Positions 10,735 through 22,169 of a stretch of DNA of 64,000 bases are shown here, in pieces. A program made the translations under genes and the position numbers. The notes under the pieces were generated by a model. It was not told where the DNA came from. It saw only the letters and a list, made by a program, of their open reading frames with translations, and searched no databases. Location: contig NW_026946365.1 of NCBI RefSeq assembly GCF_035222375.1, positions 124,001-188,000 on the forward strand. Reading direction: 5' to 3'. Positions within the stretch are counted from its first letter, which is position 1. Each line of letters opens with the position of its first letter. Origin of the DNA: Podospora pseudocomata (Eukaryota > Ascomycota > Sordariomycetes > Sordariales > Podosporaceae).

Positions 10735-12122
10735 CTAGGCCACACACTCAACTTCGACTACTCGATTTTCATGGCTCTCGTCAGCCATGGGCAGAGGAGA
10801 AGCAGGAGCATCACCTTCTTCTTTGGCTGAGGTGCTCTCCCACAGCTCAAAGCTCTCCCCCGTTCCCTCCATAGGCTCCAGCACCGCCGCTTTGAGGGAA
10901 GCTCCGTCGCTGTTGCCCATGATGTCGTCGACGTTTACAGACTCCACATCGGCAAGTGTCGTCCGTTTCTGCCGCTGCTCTCCGCCATACGATTGTTGCT
11001 CGCCCTCTTCTGGCAGGACGTGGTGCTGGTGCTGGTGCTGGTGCTGGTGCTGGTGCTGGTACTGATCGTTGTCCCCAACGACCGTCTCAGCTTCTTCTTC
11101 ATCCCAGGGGACGAGCACCACGCTGTCCTTGGTGCATCCTTCGGCGTAGTAGTCGGCGGCATTCATTTCAACAAGAGCACCCCTCTGCTTTTCAATGATC
11201 ATGTCATCGACGTCGCCCACTCTGGCGGCCTCTCGAGCAGAGGTCTGGGAGATATCGTCGGCAGGGGGAATGTTCTCCTTGTCTCTGCCCTCGGCTCGGT
11301 CGCGACTCTGGCGTCGCCCAGACTCCTCGTCGCTGCTAATTTCAAGGGTGCAGGTGCCGTGCTGAAGAAGGTTCGTCATCTCCTGTTCCGGCGTGTCTTC
11401 GTGGATGTCAAAAAACCAGGAGGATTGCATGCCGCCCGTGGACAGCAGGAAGGAGTCCGAAGAGGCAGGGGCAGCAGCGGGGACGGGCGCGGCAGAGGTC
11501 CGCAGAGAGCCAGAGTAGGCTGGGATGGAGCCCTTGAGGGCGGCATCGAGCGAAAAGGGAACTGAGGAGCCGGCGCCGAGGCCAAAGGATGGGGGATCAA
11601 TCCGCTGCGTATGGCGGCGCTTAGAGAGAATGCCAATCCGCTTGGAGCCGCGGGTTGGGGAACGGCCAGCTGGGGCGGTTAGGGGACTGGGCGTGCCGGT
11701 AGTGCTGAGACGGGAAGCTTGTGATTTTGGCTGAAGAAAGGTGCGCGGCTTGGAGGAAGAGGAGAGCTTGCTTGGGGGAAGACTCGCAGCGCCGTGGAGG
11801 TTGGAGGTGGAAGCCGCCTTGGTCATCACAAAATTGGAAGGCTTGAATAAGGGCTTCACGAACCCAGTTCCATCAGCGCCGGCTCCCTTTGACCGCTTGG
11901 AGAAGAGCACTGGGTCGACATTTTCAGAGTCGTCGGCGTCCACCACCTCGGAAGCCTTGCGCTTAGCTGGGGAGTTGGAGAGGGCTGTTACGGTCAGTAT
12001 GAAGCCTAGGGCATGCAGGACAGAAGCAGCAGCATACCATTCTGTCGGTTCTTGAGGCTCGTCAGTGTCTTTAACCGTGTGTGGTCAAGAGGAGCAAACG
12101 GCTGACGGCTAACAGTCGCCAT
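10735..12122 (-). CDS. Disordered nuclear-type protein with a KEN box, function unknown
   Basis: Two exons (12122-12038 and 11984-10735, with a 53-bp intron) give 444 residues, starting MATVSRQPFAPLDHTRLKTL. The sequence is polar throughout. Landmarks are a basic KRKASE stretch near residue 35, DSENVDPVLFSKR, KRIGILSKRR, and a likely structured short motif WFFDIHEDTPEQEMTNLLQH. These are followed by an acidic EISSDEES, a DKENIPP segment and a His/Gln repeat. KEN is the classical APC/C degron, so cell-cycle-controlled turnover is possible, but that is inference. I cannot place the family. The start ATG is the first in the frame, and the spliced frame is open across the junction. Confidence 0.8.
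11021..11060. repeat. Hexanucleotide microsatellite (GCTGGT)n inside a coding exon
   Basis: About six tandem GCTGGT units lie within the gene at 10735-12122 and encode an alternating His-Gln tract on the minus strand. The unit is a multiple of three, so copy-number changes keep the frame. Confidence 0.9.
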
Positions 12123-14136
12123 GGCGGGATTGTCGTAGCACACCACCCGAGAAGGAGGGAAAGGGGTGACGCTGTGTTGTGCTGCGCTGGCTAAGTGTGT
12201 CCAAGCCTAATCGAATGCCCGACTCGATCAAGGCGATCAATCGTTGGTGAGCCCAGGCAGGGGGGCAACAGAAGCCAACAAATGCTCAGGATTTGCTTGT
12301 TTGCTTCTCTGCTCAGTGTTCCTTCTGAAATTTGACCTGTCCTGCTGTCGTGACAAAAGAACAGGAAATGCAGAGCGAAGGGGACAGGAGGGAAAGAGAG
12401 GCGACACGGGGCGGGGCGGGCGAGCGAGCGAGGGCTGCGCACTATTCTTATTGCGCAAGCTGATCTGGTGGGAGATGGCCAGACGCGATAGTATGCTGGA
12501 TAGACGGATGGATGGGCTGGCCGGGCAAAAGCGGTCGCTCTTGTTCCGGTTTGTCTGGCTGTTTGACGTTGGGGTGCGAGAAGCGACTGGCAGCGAGGTG
12601 ACCCAGACAGATGCCGGATATCTGAGGTTGGGTGAGATGTCAGAGAAAGCGCTGGCAGATTACCTAGAGCTGCTGCTGTGGCAGGACAAGTTGGACAAGG
12701 GGGACCAAACTGAGAGATGTCGGCCAAGAGAGAGATGGAAACTGAAGAGGGGAGAAACGGAAGCTGTAGCCCAACGGCGATGGACAAGCTGGGAGGACGA
12801 GGTAAGGCAGGTAGGTAAGGTAGGTGGGTAGCTGCCCTGGAAGTGGTGGTGGAGGGCGGCGGGCGGCCCTGAGTGGTGGGGGGCAGGGCACCTCAGCGCG
12901 AGGGAGGACCTGGATCGAAGTGAGGTGGTACTCGAGGTACTGTTAGAGGTACTCCTGTAGGTACTTCGTCGGGTGCTGGTGATACGGTACTGTGCTGTGG
13001 GCGAACAGAGAGATGAGGTAAAACTCTACGCGTAGCGGCCGTGCCGTTGGGTGGCTCTAATTGGACTCTGGAGCGCAAGGGAGAGCGCTGTCCACGGGAA
13101 CAAAAGTTGCCCACAAGTGCTTGCAGGAGCGTGCATGGGCGACAAGGCCTGCCATTGGACAGCGGCTCTTCAGCGGACGCGGTGTACACAATGCGCCAAT
13201 CCACAAACGAATTAACGCGTCTTGGACTGCCCACTCCTGTCCAGCAAGTACAGGATCCGCGTCGCATCTTTAAGAGGCCGTGCCGATTCTGCCCGGGCCG
13301 GCACTGTGAACTTGGAGAAGACACAGGTGAGACAGCCACCCCTCCTTCCTCCCTCCCCTCCCTTTGACTTATCTCTGCGTCTCTGCCTGCCTACATACAA
13401 TAATTCGAGATATGCCCTCGACGCCTGAACAAAGATATTCGGGTGGCTGGTTGAGTCGCTACGGCCTCAGGTTTCAACTGGCCCATTCGATGAGACTGCG
13501 CCCTGGCAGATGTTTCCATTGCCACCATCTCTTGCCAAGGCGTCAAAAGAGGAGTTGGGCAGAAGAAACAAGCGGCTACCCAGACGGGGGTTTCGCACAG
13601 GCTTTCTTCCTTTCTTTTTATAGTGGCCGTTTGATCGGTTGATCATGGCGGGGGTTTTGGTGGCAAGCGAGCAAGCTTAACTCGACCAGCACCTTTGAGA
13701 GGGGAACGATGAACCCCTCGCCTTCAAACTGGAATCCACACTGCACACCCGACCTGTGTACCTCGCTCATCGAACCCGATTCACGTCACCTGTTTTTCCC
13801 CTGACGATGAGGCGCAACCCCCTTGGGATGGCACATACAGGAAGGATAATGTATGTAGGCAATAGGAACCATCATTCCACAGGCTGACACTACTGCAACT
13901 GTCGGGCGAAGTGCCTCACTCATCCCATTCATGATTTGTTCCTTCAAGAACCTATGCCGCAGCAGCTGCCAGCTGGCACCCGTCAAGCCATCTGCTACTG
14001 CACTTCCAGGTTGCCAAGCCTTCCAAGCTTCCAGATGCTCCTCAGAAGCTCTGGCTTTGGGCCTTTCCGTCATAAGCCGACCTCACCTCACCCCACGGAC
14101 GAACGACATTTGTATCTGTCCTCGAGTCCATTCACA
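12123..14136. other. 2-kb divergent intergenic region
   Basis: The region lies between the KEN-box gene (minus) and thymidylate kinase (plus) and should contain both promoters. It has polypyrimidine and AGGTAGGTA-type tracts near 12800-12970. The long minus-strand frame at 12191-12787 is low-complexity and unsupported. Confidence 0.45.
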
Positions 14137-15021
14137 ATGACATCAGCAAACGATGGCAACACCAAACCCACCCGGGGCGCCCTTATCGTCCTGGAAGGCC
14201 TGGACCGGTCAGGCAAGACAACCCAGGTCAAGCTTTTGGAGCAGCGGTTTGTCGAACTGGGCAAATCCGTAAAAGTGATGCGCTTTCCCGGTACGTATCT
14301 GCTGAGAGAAAGAAGCATGGCCGTCTAACATGGCCAAACCAACCCAGACCGCACAACCCCGATTGGCCAGATGATTAACTCATACCTGACTTCCCAAACA
14401 ACCATGTCGGACCACGTGATTCACCTGCTTTTCTCGGCCAACCGCTGGGAAGCCGCGTCGCTCATCACCTCGTTGCTGTCGCATGGCACGACAGTCATCT
14501 GCGACCGCTACTACTACAGCGGCATCGTCTACTCGGCCGCCAAACACAACCCCCTTTTACCGCTCTCGTGGGCTCGCTCGCCAGAGGTCGGGCTCCCCAG
14601 ACCAGATTTGGTCTTGTTCCTGGACCTGGACGAGCAAGAGGCCAAGAAGAGGGGAGGCTGGGGAGGTGAGGTGTACGAGAGGGCCGAGATGCAGAGGAGG
14701 GTGAGAGAGTTGTTTTGGGGTTTGAGCTTGGGAAAGATCGTGGGGGCGCCGCATTCTGCTCTGGAGTGTGCCCCTGGTGAAGGTGCAGGCACCAAAGGAG
14801 GAGGAGAGGAGGAAGTTGCTGTCGGTCCACCCAGCGCACAAACACCGGATATCAGTGGAGGGGTCGAGCACCGGTTCAGACAAGAGGAGGAGGACTTGCA
14901 TGTGGTAGATGCCAGTGCGAGTGTGGAGGAGGTTGCCGAAGGCGTGTGGAAGGTGGTCAGGGACAGAGTGGAGGCGGTGGAACGGGGCGAGGTCGGGAAG
15001 GTGGTGCGAAGAGTGTCATGA
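14137..15021 (+). CDS. Thymidylate kinase (dTMP kinase)
   Basis: The enzyme phosphorylates dTMP to dTDP with ATP in dTTP synthesis, and is the counterpart of yeast CDC8. Two exons (14137-14290 and 14348-15021, with a 57-bp intron) encode 275 residues. The P-loop is EGLDRSGKTT at residues 20-29. The FPDRTT motif, which binds substrate, is formed across the splice junction. DRYYYSGIVYSAAK supplies the DRY/H motif and the thymidine-binding segment, and LVLFLDLDEQEAKKRGG leads into the LID. The family is usually about 210 residues. The extra length is a Gly/Glu-rich insertion of roughly 50 residues after ERAEMQRRV, before the terminal helix. The gene converges on GTP cyclohydrolase I on the other strand. 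Confidence 0.95.
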
Positions 15022-15461
15022 TTTATTCATGCCCCATGCCAACAACACATTGTTGATCGTATGCTATTGAATGCTATCCTATCCCTCCTGTCCGTAGCGT
15101 GCCAGACTACATTATGTTGAATGATGGCAGATGCGATGTTGAGATCATCACCTCATACGTACCAATAAATCATGCATGTAGATGCGCCCGCCCAACCAAA
15201 TGCTCCATGCTGTGTCGGCTGCGCTGCATCGTGCTCTCGTGTACAGACCGTGACCGTCTTTCCCAAAACGCCATGTTTACGTATCTTCTTTTATGAGGGA
15301 AAAAAAAGAGAGAAAACAAAAGGAAAGGTACAGAAAAAGCAAAATACCACACCGTATTCCCGAATATTTGTACTAGGCATCGCTGCCACCCATCCTGCTC
15401 TTTTGTTGAAAAGAATCACACAGCCAGCAACACCTTGTCAACGCAAAGGGTATCAGTTGTT
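15022..15461. other. Convergent intergenic region
   Basis: This is the 3' flank of thymidylate kinase (plus) and of GTP cyclohydrolase I (minus). It has an A/G-rich run near 15298-15345 and no gene. Confidence 0.5.
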
Positions 15462-16472
15462 TTACCGGCGGTTGACGCCAATCAGACTCAGAAACTCGTT
15501 TCTCGTCTTCTCCTTCCTTTCAAAGCACCCCAGGACGCAGCTGGTGATGGTGCTCGTCGTCGTCTTTTCCACCCCCCTCATGACCATGCACAGATGGCTC
15601 GACTCCATCACCACGGCCACACCCTGGGGTTTGAGCACCTCCATGATGGCGTGCGCCACCTCCTTGGTCAGGCGCTCCTGGATCTGCAGTCGGCGGGCAA
15701 ACAGCTCGGCGATGCGCGGCAGCTTCGAGATGCCAATGACGGCGTTGGACGGGATGTAGCCAATGTGCATCTTGCCGTTGAAGGGCACCAGGTGGTGCTC
15801 GCACATGCTGAACACCTCAATGTCCTTGACGATGACCATCTCGTTGTGGCCTTCCTGGAAGATGGCGCCGTTGACAATGTCTCGCACGTTTTCCTGGTAG
15901 CCCTTTGTGAAGAAGAGCATGGCTTTGGCGTAGCGCTCGGGCGTGGCCAGGAGACCCTCCCTGTCGGGATCCTCGCCGATGCACTCGAGGAGGGTGCGGA
16001 CGGCGCCCTTCATCTTCTCCATGCGCAGCTCCTTCTGCTCGGGGGACTCGTCTAACCTCTCCCGAGTGCCGCGGCTGGGGCGGGAGAGGCCGTCAAAGTC
16101 GATGAGGGGGCTCGGCGAGCGGGTCGACGTCTCGCCAGCCTCTTCCGGTGTCGGAGCGATGGCGGGCTCAGGGACGGCCGCCGACGAGGTCGATGTCTTT
16201 CTCTTCTTCTTCTTTGGCGTGGGTTCGGGCTGGTCCCGGAAGTCGCGGGCCGGCTTGCTCATGCTGGAACGTCTCTCGGCGTTCTGACGGACGCTGGTGC
16301 CGTTGCCGCTGGCCTTGGTGTCATCTCCATCTTGGTCGTCGGCGGCGCTGGGGCGCTTCTTCTTGCTGCTGCTGCCATCCTTGCCCTTGGACCTTTTGGT
16401 GCGCCGGGGTTCGCCAGCGGACGAGGCACCCGAGGGGCTCTGGCTGCGAGAGGGCGATACGAACTGAACCAT
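15462..16472 (-). CDS. GTP cyclohydrolase I
   Basis: The enzyme converts GTP to dihydroneopterin triphosphate, the first step of folate and pterin synthesis. It is a single-exon gene of 336 residues. The ATG at 16472 (CCGTCATGG) was preferred because the frame upstream has no further ATG. The N-terminal ~145 residues are Ser/Lys/Arg-rich and low-complexity. The catalytic domain starts near [15 protein letters not shown] and shows [20 protein letters not shown], with the zinc Cys and the two His, then [19 protein letters not shown] and [13 protein letters not shown], with the second zinc Cys. The core length is normal. The long basic extension may be nuclear or regulatory and is typical of filamentous fungi only in part. 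Confidence 0.97.
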   Translation of the reverse strand: MVQFVSPSRSQSPSGASSAGEPRRTKRSKGKDGSSSKKKRPSAADDQDGDDTKASGNGTSVRQNAERRSSMSKPARDFRDQPEPTPKKKKRKTSTSSAAVPEPAIAPTPEEAGETSTRSPSPLIDFDGLSRPSRGTRERLDESPEQKELRMEKMKGAVRTLLECIGEDPDREGLLATPERYAKAMLFFTKGYQENVRDIVNGAIFQEGHNEMVIVKDIEVFSMCEHHLVPFNGKMHIGYIPSNAVIGISKLPRIAELFARRLQIQERLTKEVAHAIMEVLKPQGVAVVMESSHLCMVMRGVEKTTTSTITSCVLGCFERKEKTRNEFLSLIGVNRR

Positions 16473-17473
16473 GACGGAATGCGCAGACACGATGGATGAT
16501 TCGGAGTGGGCGGAAATGTGTCGCCGTTGAAAGGAAAAATGGGGGAACTCGTTTGTTTGTTTCGTAGAAGGGGGAGACAGGATGATACAATGGCAGGCCG
16601 ATGGCGCAAGTGGTCGAGTCAGGATTGGCAGACTCCGGTCCCCCTGCTCGGCGAGTTTTTTTTTTCATGGACCCTGGATCCCAAACTTTGATATTTCAGT
16701 GGATACCCGAACGTGGCTGGGTGAGAGGAATGGGAGGTTTGACGTCAGGGTATGTAGTCTGCAGCAAATCGGGGCAGAATGAATACATGAACGTGTAAAG
16801 TATATGGTGATGGACAAGGTATATGCAGAGGCACAAGTGCTGGCGATTAGCTGTGGCTGGCACATCACTTCATTGCCCCTTAGCATTGTTTTGCGACTCA
16901 TGGCACTTAATTGACCTATTGTGTTGCGTCCACCCGTTCGCGGACCGAAAAGTGAGCTTGCCCTCTCGAAAAAAATAAATTGCTGACATTAAGACGCTGC
17001 AGTGTCCCGCTGCCCCACCACCCCCCTGGTGACGCGGGGCAGGTGGGTTACTTAGCACAGAGCGAAGTGGATCTTAGCGCAGCAGTGGCACGGGCCATGG
17101 TCTTGGCGATGTCCAATCTATTATCTCTACAACAACTTTGGAGCTCTGGTGAAGTTCGACCAACTCAGAAAAGGATACCTATTCGACTTCACCTTGCCAG
17201 GCAAGTAAAATATTCCATCTGCAAAAGGGACCTCATATTATCAAAAGCCTGGGAGCCAATCTCTACCAGGTCAGGTCCTTGTGTTAGGTTAGGTAGGAGG
17301 AGGTATCTACCAGACAGCAATCAAGAGCTCGGACCTCTTCGCGAACGACGCGGCCAATCTAATCTTCTGGGGACTGACAGCTTCATCACCGCCGTATTCA
17401 CCTTCTCTTTCGCTCCCCCCTCTCACCTCTCCCATCTCCCCCCTCGACGTCCATTCGCAACAACAGCGTCGCA
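16473..17473. other. Divergent promoter region, GTP cyclohydrolase I and TAF11
   Basis: One kilobase lies between two divergent genes. CT-rich sequence at 17398-17450 immediately precedes the TAF11 start, as is common at fungal transcription starts. No other feature is supported. Confidence 0.45.
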
Positions 17474-18578
17474 ATGAACAGCACTCCCAACAAAAAGCGC
17501 ACCGCCGATGGCGCCAGCGTCCAGTCGCCCGCTCTCAAACGACGCAAAGCCTCCACCATGTCCATCTCGTCCATCCCCGGATCTGCCCATCCGCTTCGCC
17601 AAACCTCGTTCCCCCCGCCAGACGACCTTGCTGGTGCGCGATCCCCTTCGGTCGATTTTGATGCCATGAGCCACGTTTCGGGCAGTCAAGTCAGCATGAG
17701 CGTCACCGGCCCCCCCAAGAAGAAGCGCGGCCGCAAGTCAAAGGCCGATAAGGCACGCGAACGAACTCCCTCGGTAGTTGGCGGAACCGCCAAATCAACT
17801 GCTGGCCCTGGCGGCAGTGTGGTGTCCGGTGCCGGCGGAAAGAGCACTGCACCCGGCGCCGCGGGGGGTGCAGGTGAGGACGGAGACGGCGACGAGGAGG
17901 GGGACACAGAGGTGGCCGCTACTGGCGCTGCCTTGACCAAAGAACAAAAGGAGGAGGAACATAGACAGAGGGGTATGTTGATCGGCGCCTTCAACGACGA
18001 ACAATTTGACAGATTCGAAAATTGGCGAGCCGCCAACTTGAGTAAGGCTGCCGTGAGGAGAGTAAGCATCGCAAAAAGCCCCGTCTCGCTTTCTTTTTGG
18101 ACAAGTCCGCATGCTAACAACCCTTCTCCTACAGCTTGTCAATGCTACCATCTCGCAGTCCGTAGCAGAGAACGTTGTGATTGGCATGCGTGCTGTGGCC
18201 AAGGTCTTTATCGGCGACATCATCGAGAGTGCCCGCAGGGTGCAAGGGGAGTGGATTGACAAGACAGGGGAGAAACAGACGGATTTACCCACGCCGCCTG
18301 CCACGGCTGTTCCATCACCGGCCGCTACCGGAGAAGGCAGCGGTGTGCCTCATTCTGGACAGCTGGGGCTTGCCGACAACACGGCCAGCAACACAGCCGC
18401 ACCTGTCGAGGAGAGGCGTGGTCCGCTAAGACCAGAGCACATCAGGGAAGCCATACGTCGCTACAAGACAGGCTTGGAAGGCGGCGGAGTCGGTATGCAG
18501 CAGATTTGGCATCAGCAACAGCAGAGCGGCGTTGAACGATTTCCCACGAGGACAGGAGGGAGGAAGATCTTTCGTTAG
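17474..18578 (+). CDS. Transcription initiation factor TFIID subunit 11 (TAF11)
   Basis: TAF11 pairs with TAF13 through a histone fold inside TFIID and supports RNA polymerase II initiation. Two exons (17474-18061 and 18135-18578, with a 73-bp intron) encode 343 residues. Residues 1-150 are Ser/Lys/Gly-rich, with a PKKKRGRKSK basic patch and a Gly/Ala-rich spacer. The histone fold starts at LIGAFNDEQFDRFENWR and continues across the junction (AAVRR/LVNATISQ) to SVAENVVIGMRAVAKVF. It resumes after a Pro/Thr insertion with GPLRPEHIREAIRRYK, the conserved last helix. The insertion of about 65 residues between the central helix and the final helix is usual in fungal TAF11. The homology is clear. 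Confidence 0.95.
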
Positions 18579-18930
18579 GTCCGGGCCGAGAGCCAGCACG
18601 ACCGAGTCAAGGACAATCATGCATATTTTGGGGCGTTTGGGTTTTTCTTTCCATGTCATTACGCAAAGGTTGGTTGGTACGCGACCTGGGAGAGACATGG
18701 CTCTGGAGGCAAAGAAAGGCACAGTTTGATACCCACTCTTACAAGACACGGGAATAATGGGAGTGGTTGGCGTTGTTTTTTTTTGCTCTGCTTTTCTGTT
18801 GTTTTTCTTTCGGGGGAGGGAATGGGTGCTTCATGGGTCGAGTCACCTGCCAGGACGGCAGATAGAATTCAGGTGTAGATTGCTACGTGCATAAATAGGT
18901 ACAACATAAAACAACTAATTACTTGGATCG
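18579..18930. other. Convergent intergenic region
   Basis: This is the 3' flank of TAF11 and of the minus-strand finger-cupin gene. A T-run lies near 18775-18810 and no gene is seen. Confidence 0.5.
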
Positions 18931-21895
18931 CTAGTACTCTTCCCCTTCATTTACACAAGTGATATGAACCACCGCCCCCCCGTAACACACGCTGCCCAGC
19001 TCGCAGTTTTCCCCCGCTGGCACTTTGAACATGCCATTCGGGCCCAATGAAAATTCCTGACCACAGAGCTTCACTTTGACGATACCCTGGGCAACCGAAC
19101 AAACCCTCGTCCTGGGCTCTTCCTCTTGGACACTGCCTGGGGCCGTAGAGGGCCGCCAGTGGACACTGCTTCCCGGCTGGATGGTGAGCAGCTGAAAGGA
19201 AATAGTTGGGGTCAGAGGAAGAGCAGACATCGAAGAGTGGGCGAGATAGGTCGAGGAGACGGCCACATCTGCATGACGTGTATCGTCAGCTTCCTGGTGC
19301 GCAGAGAGGAATAGAAGTAAGAACAGGATCAGAGGTTGACTTACTCTCGGATTTGTCTCCCGTCCCTACCCGGATACGGCCGGGGGCAATCTCCCAGTCT
19401 GACATTGTGTAAGGTGGTACAACTCCCCGCGATGGGGAAGAGGCAGAAGAAGAGGCAGATGACAATGGCAGTGCACCCATTCCTGATCGTTGCGGCCTTG
19501 CCCCAACAGAGGCTGGAGTTGACTTGGAGGTCTTCGAGGCTGTTGATGGTGACCGCTTCGCTGCCGAATGCTTGGACCCCGAGACAGCTTGGGCAGGACG
19601 TTCTGAAGCTTGCTGAGTTGGGCGTGTCAATGACATAGACTTGGACAACCGTCCGGATTTTCTGGTGGATGTGATGCTCTCCCTTAGGCCTTGGGCAGTG
19701 CCGCCAACACCAGCCTTTGTCAGGCATTCTTGTGACACTTGAGCCCTTGCTGCTCGTGATGATACCGGAACGCCACTTTTTCCTTTCAAGGATTTACGGG
19801 TGGGCAAAGCGAAGATGGCTTCGTCGCTGCCGCTAGCTCCTGAAAAGCCACCTTTACTTGGCCTGGTATTCGGTGCTTCAGTAGGCCTAGTTTCTTTTGA
19901 AGAGTGGAGGCCACTGCTCGCGGTGGGTGTGCTCTTGTCATGCAAAGGTATTTTTGCGTGTTGATCAGGGACATGAAAATGTCTGGACGACGTGTTGCTA
20001 CGGGCAGGCAGGTCGACGACAAGAAAACTGTTTGACCGTCGTCCAGGCGTGTTGTAGGGGTTAGGGACTGGCACCGGTGTCTCTTTGGGCCTTTTGGGGG
20101 TCACATCGGACAGGGGAACTCTTTTCTCCGTCTTCATTCTCCTTCCCGGCTGTCGAGGAGGTGCTTTTGGGGGGGCAGTTGCTGGATCGAGTGGTTGGCG
20201 AGAGATCACCAGTGCGGGCATTCTCCCTGTCATAGGATCAGGGAGTTTTCGCTTCCCGAGAATGGACATGGTGCCATCGCGGTTATCGTTGAGTAAAAGA
20301 GCCCGGTGACTTGCCTGGAAAGAGGTCAGCAACATCACTCCTCACAAAAATCACGGGCACAGGTGGGTAACCAACGCTGAAATGCCCCCCAAGGGCCCAG
20401 GCCTCCGGAAACACAGTTTGACAATCCCGAATTGGACAAACCCATGGATATGGTTCATTGATTCGTGGTTCGTATCCCTCAGGGAAAAGGGCACCGGCTC
20501 CGGGAATCCTGCGTGCTTCGCCATCCCATGTGCCCGTCCACTGAGAATAATGCCGCTCACCACATATGGTGATGGGACTAGTCTCGCTTGGCTTTGCAGC
20601 TTTGTCATTGACGCTCTTGCAGGTATCCCGTTGTCGAAACTCACCATTCGGGAGAGTGGGAACAGGGATAGCTGTCTCTTCCACTGTCCGCGGTTGCTTA
20701 CCTCTAACCTCCTGCTCGGTCTTGGCCCCTTTGGCCCTTTTGAACCGCCGCTGTGTTTCGCCTTGAATGCGAAAATCGTCTTCTGACCTTGCATCGCCAT
20801 TGCCGCTTTGATCGCTGGTATTGTCACTGTCTACCATGACAACTTCTGGCTCAGGCACTTGTTTAATGTTGACCTTGGGTGGGCTCGCCAACCGCCACGC
20901 AGAGACCGCCTTTTCATGTCGGGGAACTCCAGCTCGTGAGGGCGGCGTGACATGTCTCGCGTTCGAAACCAACAAGGGAAGCTCGCCATTTTCATGCCCG
21001 TGGGAGTTATGCGAGGCACGAGCAACTTGTTTCCCGTCATCTGTCGCGGCTGTTGAGCCGGTGCTGGTAGAGGGCCGTTGTCGTTGTGGAGAGCGGGATT
21101 GGTGCACTGGTGACTTTCTGGCCCAAGAAGGACTAGAGGTTGGTAGAATGAGTCTTCTGGTTGGCCTTGGGCTTGGATCAGCTAGCTCATCTAGTTGACC
21201 AAGTTCGTCTTCGCTGTTTTCGAGGGCGATGCGCTCATATTGACGATGCGACACGTGCGGAGATGGAGATGAAGACCGCAAGAAATGTGGAAGCAATCTT
21301 CGTTTGGGAGCTGGGAAGATTTCAGGGGGGGCTTCGAGGTTCCGTTTCTTGGTGGCGCTTGTTGAGGAGAGATGAGATTCGTTGTCAGGGCTTTGCCGGT
21401 GCTGGTGAAGACCAGTTCCTACCTCTGGTCTGGAATAGGTTGGCCCACCCCTGATCCCAAAATAAGATGCCGTCCGAAAAGCAACAGGAGCTGGTGATTT
21501 GGAAGGGCCCCGAGGCTGCAGCTTGTTTTTGAACTGTTCATGCGCGTCGCCTTGTTCTACCAAGGCGACTAGACCATGTCAGCCAGTCTGCCGCTTCAAC
21601 ACATCTACAGGACAGGGAAATGGTATTTACCTTGTTTCTGCTTCTGTGGGCTTCTGCTCCTACTCCGGGCACGGCCGCTGCCTCTGTCGCTGCTGGCCCT
21701 GTTCCTCTCACGGGCCTGCTTCAAGATCTTTTTGTTATACCTCAGGTTCTGGCTGCTAAAAACAACCTTCTTGCGTGCTGGCGTTGATGGACCAGACTCA
21801 TGTTCTTCCAGCTCCCCAGAAGAAGGAACAGAGAGTTTTGGACTGCCACCGTCGGCGGCGCAACTACCGGCTCTCGTAGGCGTCTGAGAAGCCAT
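18931..21895 (-). CDS. C2H2 finger protein with a C-terminal CENP-C/Mif2-like cupin
   Basis: Four exons (21895-21631, 21568-20376, 20314-19345, 19268-18931; introns of 62, 61 and 76 bp) encode about 921 residues. Most of it is disordered, Ser/Pro/Arg-rich and nuclear in character. A single C2H2 finger is made only by splicing. CPIRDC and ALGGHFS end exon 2 and ASH opens exon 3, giving C466-x4-C471-x12-H484-x4-H489. The last ~110 residues, after SDWEIAPGRIRVGTGDKSEN, form a small beta-rich unit (FQLLTIQPGSSVHW, GIVKVKLCGQEFSLGPNGMF, KVPAGENCELGS). It resembles the dimerising cupin of the centromere protein Mif2/CENP-C. The donor of the second intron (GTTGGT) is non-consensus, but the finger geometry supports it. 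An in-frame ATG at 21916 would add seven residues. No classical CENP-C motif was found, so a kinetochore role is inference. Confidence 0.8.
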
Positions 21896-22169
21896 GATGT
21901 GGCCGGGACTGTACATGGCGAGACTGATGAATCATGAAGGACCAGAAGGTGGACACAATGCAAACCTGTTGTAGGCGAGATATTGTCCCTATCGGGCTCC
22001 TCACATTCCAATACCCCGTCCTCTTGAGTCCCCTGCATCCAGGTCCGCAAAATGCCCAACAAGGGGAGGGAGGGAATGAGATGCATGCCAGTAGAGTATG
22101 CTTCCACTTCCCTCTCATGCTTTACTCTTGACAATAATGTACATTTCATTTCCTATCATTACAGATGGT

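Noticed and set aside
12191-12787. 198-codon minus-strand frame upstream of the KEN-box gene
   Set aside because: Composition is Ser/Pro/Leu/Arg-rich with no motif, it lies in a probable promoter and leader, and an equally long frame opens on the other strand.
15435-16055. 206-codon plus-strand frame rich in His/Leu
   Set aside because: It is antisense to GTP cyclohydrolase I, whose catalytic motifs fix the true strand.
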